A stretch of DNA of 64,000 nt from Cloacibacterium normanense (GCF_003860565.1 NZ_CP034157.1:310001-374000); one strand, 5' to 3'. Positions 16,075-25,116 are shown, numbered from the stretch's first letter. The notes: generated from the sequence alone by a model not told the origin. Translations and numbers: made by a program.

Positions 16075-16965
16075 TTATAAATTCAGAAATAATTTAGGGT
16101 TTACAGGCGTATTGTTCTTATGAACTTCGTAATGCAAATGTGGACCAGTACTTCTTCCAGAATTACCAGATTGTGCAATTACTTCTCCTGCTTTTACATT
16201 TTGGTTGGCTTTTACGTTAATTTTAGAAAGGTGGGCGTAAAGCGTTGCTAAACCGTTGCCATGACTGATGATTACACAGCTTCCGTAGCCACTTTTTTGA
16301 CCAGCAAAAATCACTTTTCCCGTAGCGGTACACATTACATCGCTACCATAACTTACGCCATAATCTATTCCTTTGTGGAATTGCATTTGGTCTTTTTCAG
16401 CAGGAGCTGCGTTTTTTGATGCTACGTTTACGTTACTTTTGTTGATTACATTTCCAGCGCTGTCTTTTTCTATTTTTTCAGATGAAATAGCAAGAGGTCT
16501 TGCAGAAGCGAGTAGGATTTTCTTAGACGGAATAGGATTTTTTCTCATCCCGAAATTAGAAGATAGAAAGCCATTGTTTATAGGATGTCCAACTGGAACT
16601 TGTTGTAAACGTTTTTCTAATTCTACGAGATATTCAGAATATCTAGAACTCTGATTGGACAGATAAACCGAACTAGATAAGCTGTCTCTAGATAGAGCTT
16701 CTATGCTTAGATTAGAGGCGTTTTTTGCCTTTAAATAATTGTTGATTGTTCTTACTGTATTGTCTACAGCGGCTAAATCATTTTTTAATTTAAAGAAATC
16801 TAAGCTGTCTTTTTGGGTGTTGATTTTTACTAAATTGACTTGATAGTTTTTGTCATCTTTTTCTGAATATAATTTTGCAATAACAAAACTTTGCAGAAGG
16901 ATAACGAAAAGAAGAGCGCCCATAAATAGCTGAACATTCTTCTTTTTTATAAAAAATTTCTTCAT
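16075..16965 (-). CDS. M23 family metallopeptidase
   Basis: A 296-residue membrane-anchored peptidoglycan peptidase. A transmembrane helix lies at about 13-31, then a coiled or linker region to about 190, then the LytM domain with HKGIDYGVSYGSDV (zinc ligands His and Asp), VIISHGNGLATLYAHL and GRSTGPHLHYEVH (HxH zinc and catalytic motif). All zinc ligands are present, so it is probably an active endopeptidase rather than an EnvC-like activator. It acts in the periplasm. It has its own terminator. Confidence 0.92.
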   Translation of the reverse strand: MKKFFIKKKNVQLFMGALLFVILLQSFVIAKLYSEKDDKNYQVNLVKINTQKDSLDFFKLKNDLAAVDNTVRTINNYLKAKNASNLSIEALSRDSLSSSVYLSNQSSRYSEYLVELEKRLQQVPVGHPINNGFLSSNFGMRKNPIPSKKILLASARPLAISSEKIEKDSAGNVINKSNVNVASKNAAPAEKDQMQFHKGIDYGVSYGSDVMCTATGKVIFAGQKSGYGSCVIISHGNGLATLYAHLSKINVKANQNVKAGEVIAQSGNSGRSTGPHLHYEVHKNNTPVNPKLFLNL

Positions 16966-17223
16966 TACTTTTTTCTCAGTTTTTCAATTTTTAGCGACGC
17001 CAAAATTAATTAAAATATTTTAAATCAATGTTTTTGCTCATCCAAAAACGATGAATTATGATAAAAATTATGCCAAAGTATTGTTAATAAAAGTATAAAA
17101 TTGTTAAAAATAATGGATTATGATTGCTTTTATTATACTTGAAACTCAGTAGGTAAAGTCAATCTGTGAAATCTATTTTTGTTAATATGATTTTTTTAAG
17201 GTTTAGCTTCTCACTATAATTTG

Positions 17224-17231
17224 TATCTTTG
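17224..17231 (+). promoter_or_regulatory. -7 box of gpsA
   Basis: TATCTTTG, a perfect TAnnTTTG, 22 bases before the gpsA ATG. This supports the ATG at 17254 over the upstream TTG at 17221. Confidence 0.65.
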
Positions 17232-17253
17232 TTTTTCTACCAAATTTTTTAAA

Positions 17254-18264
17254 ATGGCTAAAAAGAAAGGCAAAACATTGCCAACTGTTGGGGTTGTAGG
17301 AAGCGGCAGTTTCGCTACGGCAATTGTAAAAATGCTATTAGAAAATGCAAAATTGGTGCATTGGTGCGTAAGAAATGAGTTTGTAAAAGGAGCTCTAGAA
17401 TTGCGCGGACATAATCCTAATTACCTTACTGCGGTTGCTTTTGATGTAAAAAAACTAAAAATCACTACAGATATTAATGAGTTGGTTTCTGCTTGTGATA
17501 TCGTAGTTTTAGCAACTCCTTCTATCTATCTTGCAGATGCAATAGAAAAAATGACTTGCGATTACGAAGGGAAATTATTCGTTTCCGCAATCAAAGGTAT
17601 TGTTCCTAAACATAATGATGTGGTAGCGCATTATTTAAGAGATGTTTTTAAAATTGGTTTCAGAAGTCAAGCGGTAATTGCAGGGCCTTGTCATGCAGAA
17701 GAAGTGGCGATGGAAAGATTGTCTTATCTTACGATTGCAGCAGCAGAAAAAGAACATATTGATGCGCTTAGAGAACTTTTTACTTCGGATTATATCAAGG
17801 TAAGCTGTTCCAAAGATATTTTAGGCAATGAATACAGTGCTATTCTTAAAAATATTTATGCTATTGCAGCAGGAATTGCAAGTGGATTAGGTTATGGTGA
17901 TAACTTTAATGCGGTTTTGGTTTCTAATGCGATTAGAGAAATGGAATTGTTTTTAGATGCAATCTATCCTGAGCACAGAGAAGTGAATGATAGTGCATAT
18001 TTAGGAGATTTATTGGTAACTGCTTATTCACTTTTTTCTAGAAATAGAAATTTAGGAAATCTTATCGGTAAAGGTTATACCGTGAAATCTGCGGTACAAT
18101 CTATGAGCATGGTTGCAGAAGGGTATTACGCCACTCGTGGAATTTACGAAATTGCTTACGAAAAGAAATTGAAAACGCCAATCATCAACACAGTTTTCAG
18201 TATTTTATACGAAGGAAAAGATGCCGAAAAACAATTTAAAAAATTAACGGAAAAATTAACGTAA
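17254..18264 (+). CDS. gpsA: NAD(P)H-dependent glycerol-3-phosphate dehydrogenase
   Basis: A 336-residue enzyme started at MAKKKGKTLPTV; the codons further upstream overlap the promoter (TATCTTTG at 17224-17231). The Rossmann motif is GVVGSGSFATAIV (about 13-25). VSAIKGIV, IAGPCHAEEV, and GNEYSAILKNIYAIAAGIASG with the catalytic Lys are family signatures. It makes sn-glycerol-3-phosphate from dihydroxyacetone phosphate for membrane lipid synthesis. Confidence 0.95.
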   Translation: MAKKKGKTLPTVGVVGSGSFATAIVKMLLENAKLVHWCVRNEFVKGALELRGHNPNYLTAVAFDVKKLKITTDINELVSACDIVVLATPSIYLADAIEKMTCDYEGKLFVSAIKGIVPKHNDVVAHYLRDVFKIGFRSQAVIAGPCHAEEVAMERLSYLTIAAAEKEHIDALRELFTSDYIKVSCSKDILGNEYSAILKNIYAIAAGIASGLGYGDNFNAVLVSNAIREMELFLDAIYPEHREVNDSAYLGDLLVTAYSLFSRNRNLGNLIGKGYTVKSAVQSMSMVAEGYYATRGIYEIAYEKKLKTPIINTVFSILYEGKDAEKQFKKLTEKLT

Positions 18265-18327
18265 AATAAAGCCTTATCGCTTTTTTCAAAATTCATTAAC
18301 TTTGCCACACTTTCTAATTTTCATACA

Positions 18328-19626
18328 ATGACAACTAAATACGAACAAATTTCTAGTTCACTTTTTATCAAAAATCGTAAAAAGTTTGTAGAAAAAATGC
18401 AGCCTAATTCTTTGGCTATTTTTAATTCTAATGACATCTATCCAATAAGTTCAGACTCTACAATGCCTTTTGCGCAGCACAGAGATATTTTTTATCTGAG
18501 CGGAGTAGATCAAGAAGAAAGCATTTTGTTGATTTTTCCTGATGCTTACAATGAAGAACACCGCGAAATTCTTTTTTTAAGAGAAACCAATGAACATATC
18601 GCTGTTTGGGAAGGCGAAAAATTAACCAAAGAAAAAGCAACTGAAGTTTCTGGAGTGAAAACAGTGCTTTGGTTATCAGATTTTGATAGAATTTTCTATA
18701 ATTTGATGAACGAAGCCGAGAATATTTATCTCAATAGAAATGAGCATTATAGAGCAGTTTTAGAAGTGCAAACTCGTGAAGACAGATTTATAGAAAGAGT
18801 AAAAAGAGAGTTTCCACTTCATGAAATATTGAGAAGTAATCCTATTCTTCAGCATTTGAGAAGCATCAAAGAGCCGGAAGAAATAGAATTATTACAAAAA
18901 GCATGTAACATTACCGAAAAAGGCGTGAGAAGATTGCTTTCTTTCGTGAAACCTGGAGTTTGGGAATATGAAATTGAAGCAGAACTCATGCACGAATTTT
19001 TGAGAAATAGAAGTAAAGGTTTTGCATATACACCCATTATTGCAAGTGGCGAAAACGCTAATGTATTGCATTATATTGCCAATAATATGCAATGTAAAGA
19101 TGGAGGTGTAATTTTACTAGATGTAGGTGCAGAATATGCCAATTATTCATCTGATTTGACCAGAATGATTCCTGTGAATGGTAAATTTACAGCGAGACAA
19201 AAAGAGATTTATAATGCAGTTCTAGACATGAAAAACTTTGCGACTTCTCTTTTAGTTCCTGGAAATAATTGGTATGATTATCATAAAGAATGTGGAGAAT
19301 TCTACACATCTAAATTCTTAGAATTAGGACTTCTTGACAAAGCTGATGTTCAGAACCAAGATAAAAATTGGCCAGCTTACAAAAAATACATGATGCACGG
19401 AACGTCTCACCATTTAGGTCTTGATACCCATGATTACGGAATTCTAAAAGATAAATTTGTAGAAAATATGGTGTTTACTGTAGAACCGGGAATTTATCTT
19501 CCTGCAGAAGGTTTCGGGGTGAGAATAGAAGATGATTTGGTCATTCAGAATTCTGGTCCTGCTTTTAATCTGATGAAAAACATTCCGATTGAAGTAGAAG
19601 AAATAGAAGAATTGATGAATTCTTAA
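18328..19626 (+). CDS. pepP: Xaa-Pro aminopeptidase (aminopeptidase P family)
   Basis: A 432-residue M24 metallopeptidase. The N-terminal creatinase-like domain (1-175) is followed by the pita-bread domain. The five metal ligands are visible: two Asp in LLDVGAEYANYSSDLTR, His in HGTSHHLGLDTHD, Glu in TVEPGIYLPAEG and Glu in VRIEDDLVIQ. It removes N-terminal residues before proline from peptides. A TAACTTTG box at 18297-18304 lies 23 bases upstream of the start. It converges with the esterase gene and shares a bidirectional terminator. Confidence 0.94.
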   Translation: MTTKYEQISSSLFIKNRKKFVEKMQPNSLAIFNSNDIYPISSDSTMPFAQHRDIFYLSGVDQEESILLIFPDAYNEEHREILFLRETNEHIAVWEGEKLTKEKATEVSGVKTVLWLSDFDRIFYNLMNEAENIYLNRNEHYRAVLEVQTREDRFIERVKREFPLHEILRSNPILQHLRSIKEPEEIELLQKACNITEKGVRRLLSFVKPGVWEYEIEAELMHEFLRNRSKGFAYTPIIASGENANVLHYIANNMQCKDGGVILLDVGAEYANYSSDLTRMIPVNGKFTARQKEIYNAVLDMKNFATSLLVPGNNWYDYHKECGEFYTSKFLELGLLDKADVQNQDKNWPAYKKYMMHGTSHHLGLDTHDYGILKDKFVENMVFTVEPGIYLPAEGFGVRIEDDLVIQNSGPAFNLMKNIPIEVEEIEELMNS

Positions 19627-19631
19627 AAAAT

Positions 19632-19664
19632 AAAAAGGTGTTTCTGATTTAGAAACACCTTTTT
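19632..19664. terminator. bidirectional terminator between pepP and the esterase
   Basis: A 14-bp stem (AAAAAGGTGTTTCT and its complement) with a 5-base loop and T runs on both strands. Confidence 0.9.
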
Positions 19665-20297
19665 TTATGATTTAAAGAAATTAATTAAATCCATGTAATT
19701 TTTTTGATTCACGCCATGTCCGTTCATGTATTCTCTAAAAGTGAAAAATGCACCCAGTTCATACAAGAAATCTGCTGCTTTTCTTCCCCAATCTAATGGG
19801 ATTACAGCGTCTTCGGTTCCATGAGAAATAAAAAATCTAAGATGCTGAATTTCTTTTTTGCCTTTAATATTTTTAAGGATTTTAGGTTCAGGATAAGCAC
19901 TTAAACAAGCGATTTTCTGAAAATATTCCGGGTAAGTAAGCGTCATGGCATACGTAAGAATTCCGCCTTGCGAAAATCCCATCATATTGGTTTTCCCTTC
20001 TAACTGATAATGATGTTTTAGATTGTCAATAGATTTCATAATCGCTTTCATAGAATCTACCGCCTGTTCTACATCTATAAATTTTTCAGCATCGTTAAAA
20101 TCAATATCATACCAAGAAAAACCATTGTAGTCGGTCATTTTTGGAGCTCTATAACTCACGATAATCCAATCTTCTGGTAAATCATGACGAAAAGAAAATA
20201 AATCTTCTTCATTACTTCCATAACCATGAATCATCACCAAAAGTTGAGTATTTGGCGTAATATTTTCGGGTTCTCTTACGATAAATTGTAAATCCAT
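19665..20297 (-). CDS. alpha/beta hydrolase, carboxylesterase-phospholipase type
   Basis: A 210-residue serine hydrolase started at MDLQFIVREPENI (ATG ending at 20297); the frame upstream is promoter and repeat DNA. It has LVMIHGYGSNEEDLF (oxyanion region), the nucleophile Ser in MMGFSQGGILTYA, Asp in HGTEDAVIPLDWG and His in NGHGVN. This is the PF02230 type acting on acyl esters or lysophospholipids. No signal peptide is seen, so it is cytoplasmic. The TATCTTTG box (20302-20309, minus strand) ends 4 bases from the ATG, so the transcript is probably leaderless. Confidence 0.88.
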   Translation of the reverse strand: MDLQFIVREPENITPNTQLLVMIHGYGSNEEDLFSFRHDLPEDWIIVSYRAPKMTDYNGFSWYDIDFNDAEKFIDVEQAVDSMKAIMKSIDNLKHHYQLEGKTNMMGFSQGGILTYAMTLTYPEYFQKIACLSAYPEPKILKNIKGKKEIQHLRFFISHGTEDAVIPLDWGRKAADFLYELGAFFTFREYMNGHGVNQKNYMDLINFFKS

Positions 20298-20301
20298 ATT
20301 G

Positions 20302-20309
20302 CAAAGATA
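20302..20309 (-). promoter_or_regulatory. -7 box, leaderless start of the esterase gene
   Basis: TATCTTTG on the minus strand, 4 bases before the ATG that ends at 20297. With the usual distance from box to start point, transcription would begin at the start codon. Confidence 0.6.
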
Positions 20310-20359
20310 ATTTTTTAAAATTTGATAAGGAGCAAGACGTTTTGTAAATTGTTTCAAAC

Positions 20360-20436
20360 GCAGTCCAGCTTTCCGCTGCAATCTTTTTTCAAGAAAAAAG
20401 GATTTTCGCTGCAATCTGGGCTATAAATTGGCTTCC
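20360..20436. repeat. REP-A family element, copy 2
   Basis: A 7-bp stem CTTTTTT/AAAAAAG (20383-20400) flanked by CCAGCTTTCCGCTGCAAT on one side and ATTTTCGCTGCAATCTGGGC on the other. The flanks repeat each other (CGCTGCAATC) in direct orientation. Related in layout to the copies near 13.5, 25.0 and 33.45 kb. Confidence 0.6.
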
Positions 20437-20531
20437 GTTTCTTTTCACTTTACCAATATTTTGCCAAATAAAAAAAACTGACACAAGGTTAGTTTTATAA
20501 ATTATCAAAATTAATTTTTTAAAGAGTAAAT

Positions 20532-20664
20532 GTTTTATAACATAGCGTTCCTACGGAACGCAACCAATATATGGCAAAAGTTTTTATACACATCACGTTT
20601 CTACGGAACGCCTTTGATATCGTTATTATTAATTTCTACACACATTGCGTTCCTACGGAACGAA
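20532..20664. repeat. three-unit array of a 17-bp palindrome
   Basis: GCGTTCCTACGGAACGC or a one- to two-base variant at 20545-20561, 20595-20611 and 20647-20662, spaced 50 and 52 bases. Each is preceded by a partly conserved TTTATAnnCAT stretch; the sequence between units is not conserved. No gene was found in 20298-20750, which is filled by this array, the repeat before it and the 8-bp repeat after it. Confidence 0.85.
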
Positions 20665-20757
20665 AAATCACCCAATTATCACATTATCAAATCATCACAT
20701 TATCAAATCACCAAATTATCACATCATCAAATTATCACATCATCTCATTATCACATC
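20665..20757. repeat. 8-bp tandem repeat at the 3' end of the gamma-lyase gene
   Basis: About eleven imperfect 8-base units of the type ATTATCAC or ATCATCAA. The stop codon of the minus-strand gamma-lyase gene (20751-20753) lies inside the last units. Confidence 0.85.
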
Positions 20758-21956
20758 AAAATCCCCACTTTTACCATACAAGTTTTCATTTTTTGGTAAG
20801 TTCTTTCAATGTCATGGTCTAAACCAATTGAAAATCTAATCAATCCATCAGAAAGTCCCATGGAAATTCTCTCTTCTTCAGGAATTTCAGATGAGGTAGA
20901 ACTTCCGCTGCAAGAGAATAATGTTTTATAAAAACCTAAACTTACGGCAAGGTAACCCAAGTTTTCCTGTTGCATCATTTCCATTAATTCATTGGCTTTG
21001 TCTACGGTTCCAGCATCTAAAGTTAATAAACCACCAAAACCATATTCCTGGTGCATCATAGATTTCATAAGTTCATGATTTCTGTGAGATTCTAAACCAG
21101 GATAATTTACTTTCAGACCATATTTTTCGAAATTTTCAGCGAGATACATTGCATTTTCGCTGTGTTTTTTCATTCTGATATGCAAAGTTCTTAAGTTTTT
21201 CAAAATACTTGCCGAACGAAAACTGTCCATAGTTGGACCGAGAAGCATACAACTTCCGTTATTTACATTTTTGGTGTCGTCTATAAATTGTTGAGAAGCG
21301 CAATAAACGCCGCCAACTGTATCGCTGCTTCCGTTGATGAATTTCGTTAAACTGTGAATCACAATATCTGCACCTAATTGTATAGGCGAAATCTGAAGTG
21401 GAGAAAACGTATTGTCTACAATCAACTTTAAATTATGTTTTTTACAAATTTCAGATAGTTTTCTCAAGTCTGCTACTTCTAATAAAGGATTGCTCACGCT
21501 TTCGCAATAAATTACCTTTGTATTAGGTTTGATGGCGTTTTCTATCGCTTCAAAATTATTGATGTCTACAAAACTTGTTTCAATGTTAAAAGGAGGTAGG
21601 AAGTTTTTCAAAAACGCGTAAGTTCCGCCATAAATCGTTCTTGCTGAAACAATGTGGTCACCACTTTTACAGATTTGAAGTAGAGTACAAGTAATTGCGC
21701 CCATTCCAGATGCGGTAACATTCGCTGCTTCTGTTCCTTCCATTTTTGCTAAAGCTTGAGCTAAATACAAATTCATCGGAGATGAATGTCTGGAGTACAA
21801 ATAGCAACCTTCGGCATTGCCTTCGAAAGTATCGAACATGGTTTTTGCAGATAAAAAAGTGTAGGTAGAACTATCTGAAATAGAAGGGTTTATTCCACCG
21901 AATTCTCCGAAATATTGTAAGTCTTGAATAGCATTTGCTGCATCGAAATTTTCCAT
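20751..21956 (-). CDS. PLP-dependent Cys/Met metabolism enzyme (methionine gamma-lyase type)
   Basis: A 401-residue fold-type I PLP enzyme. It shows YLYSRHSSPMNLYLAQAL (substrate and phosphate region), TASGMGAITCTL, IYGGTYAFLKN, VDNTFSPLQISP and the PLP-binding Lys in HSLTKFINGSSD, then GSSTSSEIP and GLIRFSIGLDHD. This is the cystathionine gamma-synthase/gamma-lyase family; the length and sequence suggest methionine gamma-lyase, but the exact reaction cannot be fixed by eye. It is divergent from an Lrp/AsnC regulator, the usual arrangement for amino-acid-responsive control. Confidence 0.88.
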   Translation of the reverse strand: MENFDAANAIQDLQYFGEFGGINPSISDSSTYTFLSAKTMFDTFEGNAEGCYLYSRHSSPMNLYLAQALAKMEGTEAANVTASGMGAITCTLLQICKSGDHIVSARTIYGGTYAFLKNFLPPFNIETSFVDINNFEAIENAIKPNTKVIYCESVSNPLLEVADLRKLSEICKKHNLKLIVDNTFSPLQISPIQLGADIVIHSLTKFINGSSDTVGGVYCASQQFIDDTKNVNNGSCMLLGPTMDSFRSASILKNLRTLHIRMKKHSENAMYLAENFEKYGLKVNYPGLESHRNHELMKSMMHQEYGFGGLLTLDAGTVDKANELMEMMQQENLGYLAVSLGFYKTLFSCSGSSTSSEIPEEERISMGLSDGLIRFSIGLDHDIERTYQKMKTCMVKVGILM

Positions 21957-21975
21957 AATATTGAATTTTAATGTA

Positions 21976-22017
21976 AGAAATTTTCCGTCCTTTAGGATTG
22001 AGGAAAAGAAAATTTCT
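21976..22017 (-). promoter_or_regulatory. inverted repeat in the leader of the gamma-lyase gene
   Basis: AGAAATTTTC (21976-21985) and GAAAATTTCT (22008-22017) are perfect complements, with a short inner TCCT/AGGA pair. It lies 19 bases before the ATG ending at 21956. It could be an Lrp site or an mRNA hairpin that masks the start. Confidence 0.45.
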
Positions 22018-22155
22018 GGTAATAAAATTCTAAAAATTCCAACTTTTTTACAATGATTATTTTTAATTATAGAAAATAAATCTGTTAATTTTAAAATTAA
22101 TAGAAAAATTTATGATTATATTTGGTTTTTGTAAACTTTTGCCAAAAAATAATCT

Positions 22156-22614
22156 ATGGAACTCGACTCAATTGATAAAAAATTGCTCTATTTTCTTCAG
22201 GAAGATAGCAAACAAACGACTAAAGAATTGTCTCACAAGTTAGATTTGTCTGTGACGGCGGTTTATGAACGCATTAAAAAATTAGAAAAGCAAGGTGTTA
22301 TTTCTAAATATGTGGCGCTGATTGATAAACATAAAGTGGAGAAAAACTTCATTGTGCTCTGTCATGTGAAATTAACGCAACATAAAAAAGAATACGTTTT
22401 ACAGTTTGAAAAAGAAATTATGACTTTGCCAGAAGTAACGGAATGTTTCCACGTGAGTGGCGATTACGATTATATCTTAAAAATCTGTGTAAAAAACATG
22501 GAAGAATACAGAAATTTCATGGTTACTAAACTCACTACTTTACAACATATTGGTTCCACACACAGTTCTTTTATGATTGCCGAAGTGAAAAATACTACAA
22601 CGATTGAGGTGTAG
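22156..22614 (+). CDS. Lrp/AsnC family regulator
   Basis: A 152-residue regulator: helix-turn-helix at about 5-45 (DKKLLYFLQEDSKQTTKELS and LDLSVTAVYERIKKLEKQG), then the RAM ligand-binding domain (VLCHVKL, VTECFHVSGDYDYILKICVK). Lrp-type proteins form octamers that sense amino acids. It is transcribed away from the gamma-lyase gene and probably controls it. Confidence 0.92.
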   Translation: MELDSIDKKLLYFLQEDSKQTTKELSHKLDLSVTAVYERIKKLEKQGVISKYVALIDKHKVEKNFIVLCHVKLTQHKKEYVLQFEKEIMTLPEVTECFHVSGDYDYILKICVKNMEEYRNFMVTKLTTLQHIGSTHSSFMIAEVKNTTTIEV

Positions 22615-22616
22615 AA

Positions 22617-22649
22617 AAACCTTCAAGGATTCAAAATCCTTGAAGGTTT
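22617..22649 (+). terminator. terminator-like hairpin after lrp (same 15-bp stem as at 25.1 kb)
   Basis: A perfect 15-bp stem AAACCTTCAAGGATT and its complement around CAA, starting 2 bases after the lrp stop. The same stem with loop TAA stands at 25117-25149, far from any gene end. Confidence 0.75.
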
Positions 22650-22661
22650 GGTTAGATAAAA

Positions 22662-22685
22662 AAAACACGCAAATTTGCGTGTTTT
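22662..22685. terminator. bidirectional terminator between lrp and the desaturase
   Basis: A perfect 24-base palindrome AAAACACGCAAA/TTTGCGTGTTTT, placed between convergent genes. Confidence 0.85.
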
Positions 22686-22699
22686 CTATTTTGTAAATT

Positions 22700-23455
22700 T
22701 TAGATTTCTCTTTTTGGAGTGGCCATCACTCGGTTCATTTTAATCCAACCTAATTTTTCTAAGAGCAACATAATCATGTACGTAACATCTATTTCGTGCC
22801 ATCTCACGCCACCGAAATTAGCTCTTCCTCCGAATTTATGATGATTGTTGTGGTAGCCTTCACCAAGCATTAACCAATCAAAACGGAATAAATTTTTAGA
22901 AGTGTCATTCACTTTGAAATTGACATATCCGTAAATATGACCAAACCAATTGATGATCATTCCGTGGATTGGAGCCATTAAAATAGCTACAGGTAATAAT
23001 AGCCAATGCCACCAATATTCTGCAAAAATAATAAAGAAGACGGTGTAGAAAGCTCCCCAACCAATTCTTGAGTACCATGAACTGGCAAACTTATCAAATG
23101 ATTTCCATTGAGGTACATTTTTCGTGAATTTTTCTTCGATGGCAATTTTTTGCTTATTGATTTGTTGATAAATATTTTTGGTTCTCCACATCATTGCAAG
23201 TGGATTTGGGTCGTATTTTGGTGAATGAGGGTCTTTTTCTGTATCGGCAAAAGCGTGATGCATTCTGTGCATTACACCATATCCATAAGCTGAAAGATAA
23301 TTAGAACCTTGGGTAATCCAAGTAAGAATAAAACACAGTTTTTCACCAAATTTAGACATGGTGTAAGTTTGATGCGCTGCGTAACGATGTAGGAAAAAAG
23401 TTTGAAAAAATAGTCCTGAATACCATAGAACTATGATGAAAATAATAATAACCAT
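22700..23455 (-). CDS. acyl-CoA desaturase
   Basis: A 251-residue membrane di-iron desaturase, started at MVIIIFIIVLWYS (ATG ending at 23455). The three histidine boxes are HRYAAH, HRMHHAFADTEKDPHSP and GEGYHNNHHKFGG. Hydrophobic helices at about 3-22, 40-55, 130-150 and 155-175 place it in the inner membrane. It introduces a double bond (probably delta-9) into fatty acyl chains to adjust fluidity. The upstream frame to 23500 is open but lacks a better start. Confidence 0.93.
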   Translation of the reverse strand: MVIIIFIIVLWYSGLFFQTFFLHRYAAHQTYTMSKFGEKLCFILTWITQGSNYLSAYGYGVMHRMHHAFADTEKDPHSPKYDPNPLAMMWRTKNIYQQINKQKIAIEEKFTKNVPQWKSFDKFASSWYSRIGWGAFYTVFFIIFAEYWWHWLLLPVAILMAPIHGMIINWFGHIYGYVNFKVNDTSKNLFRFDWLMLGEGYHNNHHKFGGRANFGGVRWHEIDVTYMIMLLLEKLGWIKMNRVMATPKREI

Positions 23456-23510
23456 TAATAAGAATTTATAAAGGCACAAATGTAGACATTTGAAAACCAA
23501 ATGATAAGAA

Positions 23511-23534
23511 AAAACACGCTCTAGAGCGTGTTTT
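23511..23534 (-). terminator. tyrS terminator
   Basis: A perfect 24-base palindrome AAAACACGCTCT/AGAGCGTGTTTT downstream of the tyrS stop at 23574 and upstream of the desaturase. The outer 9 bases match those of the terminator at 22662-22685. Confidence 0.85.
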
Positions 23535-23573
23535 ATAATTTATTTAACTATGCAAAGCGTTGTAAATTTTATT

Positions 23574-24869
23574 TTAGACTGCTTTCACAATAAAATATTG
23601 TTTTTTACCTTTTTGAAGGAGTAAAAATTTGCCGTCGATTAGATTTTTTTCATCAGCTACGAAATCGTCTTTTACTTTTTCTTTGTTAACAGAAATAGCA
23701 TTTCCTTGTAATTCGCGTTTTGCTTCGCCTTTAGACTTTAGGAAACCAGATTTTTCTGATAATAAATCAATAATGTTGCTTCCTAAAACGTCTGATTTAG
23801 CTACTTCAGCTTGTGGAACTCCATCAAAAATCTGTAAAAATAATTCTTCATCTAAGCTTACCAAATCTTCCGCTGTACTTCTGCCGAAAAGGATTTCAGA
23901 AGCTTTTAATGCTTTTTCGTATTCTGCTTTTCCATGAACCCAAATCGTAACTTCTTCAGCTAATTTTTTCTGCAATTTTCTTTCGTGTGGAGCAGTTTGA
24001 TGCTCTTCAACCAAAGCTTCTATTTCTTCTTTTGGTAAAAATGTGTAGAATTTAATAAATCTTTCAGCGTCTTCATCCGTTGCATTTACCCAAAATTGAT
24101 AAAATTTATATGGAGAAGTTTTCTTTGCATCGAGCCAATAATTTTCCCCAGCTTCAGATTTCCCGAATTTAGAACCATCAGCTTTCGTAATTAATGGAAC
24201 AGTTAAAGCAAAGGCTTCACCTTGCGCTTTTCTACGGATTAATTCTGTACCTGTGGTGATGTTTCCCCATTGGTCAGAACCTCCCATTTGTAGTTTTACA
24301 CCATTATTTTGGTAAAGATGTAAAAAGTCGTAACCTTGTAATAATTGGTAAGTAAATTCTGTAAAACTCATTCCGTCAATTCCAGCTTCGCCAGAGAAAC
24401 GTTTTTTCACAGAATCTTTTGCCATCATATAATTTACGGTAAGGTGTTTCCCAATATCACGCACGAAATCTAAAAACGTAAACGTCTTCATCCAATCGTA
24501 ATTGTTCACCAATTCTGCTTTATTGGGTTCGTTTCCTTCAAAATTTAGAAATCTGGAAAGTTGTCCTTTTATGCAATCTACATAATGATTAAGTGTAGCT
24601 TCATCTAGCAAATTTCTCTCTGAAGATTTACCAGAAGGATCACCAATCATACCAGTTGCACCACCAACTAGAGCAATTGGTTTATGACCGTGCTGCTGAA
24701 AATGCGCCAAAATTTTTATCTGAATCAAACTTCCGATATGAAGCGAATCTGCGGTAGGATCAAAACCAATATAAGCAGTCGTCATTTCCTTATTCAGTTG
24801 TTCATCAGTTCCTGGCATCATATCAGCGTACAAACCGCGCCATTTTAGTTCTTCAATAAAAGCGTTCAT
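23574..24869 (-). CDS. tyrS: tyrosyl-tRNA synthetase
   Basis: A 431-residue class I synthetase started at [12 protein letters not shown] (ATG ending at 24869). HIGS is at 44-47 ([11 protein letters not shown]), the KMSKS equivalent is KFGKS in [16 protein letters not shown], and the tyrosine pocket shows [12 protein letters not shown] and [13 protein letters not shown]. The C-terminal S4 RNA-binding domain (about 370-431) is complete. Length is normal. It has its own terminator. Confidence 0.97.
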   Translation of the reverse strand: MNAFIEELKWRGLYADMMPGTDEQLNKEMTTAYIGFDPTADSLHIGSLIQIKILAHFQQHGHKPIALVGGATGMIGDPSGKSSERNLLDEATLNHYVDCIKGQLSRFLNFEGNEPNKAELVNNYDWMKTFTFLDFVRDIGKHLTVNYMMAKDSVKKRFSGEAGIDGMSFTEFTYQLLQGYDFLHLYQNNGVKLQMGGSDQWGNITTGTELIRRKAQGEAFALTVPLITKADGSKFGKSEAGENYWLDAKKTSPYKFYQFWVNATDEDAERFIKFYTFLPKEEIEALVEEHQTAPHERKLQKKLAEEVTIWVHGKAEYEKALKASEILFGRSTAEDLVSLDEELFLQIFDGVPQAEVAKSDVLGSNIIDLLSEKSGFLKSKGEAKRELQGNAISVNKEKVKDDFVADEKNLIDGKFLLLQKGKKQYFIVKAV

Positions 24870-24974
24870 TTTCTTAAAAATTTTGAATGGCAAAGATAGG
24901 AAATTTGCACGAAGTAGGAAGCTGGAAGCTGGAAGTTTTTCAGAAGCACACGTTTCTGTATTTTTTCACTTTCA

Positions 24975-25055
24975 GACACGCTTTCCGCACTCGCTTTTTA
25001 ATTTTTTTGCCAACGCTCAATCCTCAAAAAAATTAAAAGAGCTCAAACAATGCTC
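24975..25055. repeat. REP-A family element, copy 3
   Basis: A 14-bp A/T stem at 24994-25039 (CTTTTTAATTTTTTT and its near-complement). Its flanks are CGCTTTCCGCACTCG before and AGCTCAAACAATGCTCC after. The element at 33.43 kb has the same flanks with a completely different, G/C-rich stem. Confidence 0.65.
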
Positions 25056-25116
25056 CAATCGTGGCTAATTTTCACGGGCAGTTTTTCTTTTCAATTTTCT
25101 TAAAGTTTGTTTATTC

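Noticed and set aside
20545-20662. Possible small CRISPR array (three palindromic repeats with about 33-base spacers)
   Set aside because: The repeats differ by one or two bases and are only 17 bases of conserved palindrome. The sequences between them vary in length. There is no leader-like region and no cas gene in the window.
20530-20839. Three overlapping plus-strand frames of 64-89 codons
   Set aside because: They lie in the palindrome array and the 8-bp repeat. Their peptides are repeats of His, Ile and Ser and read through opposite to a real gene end.
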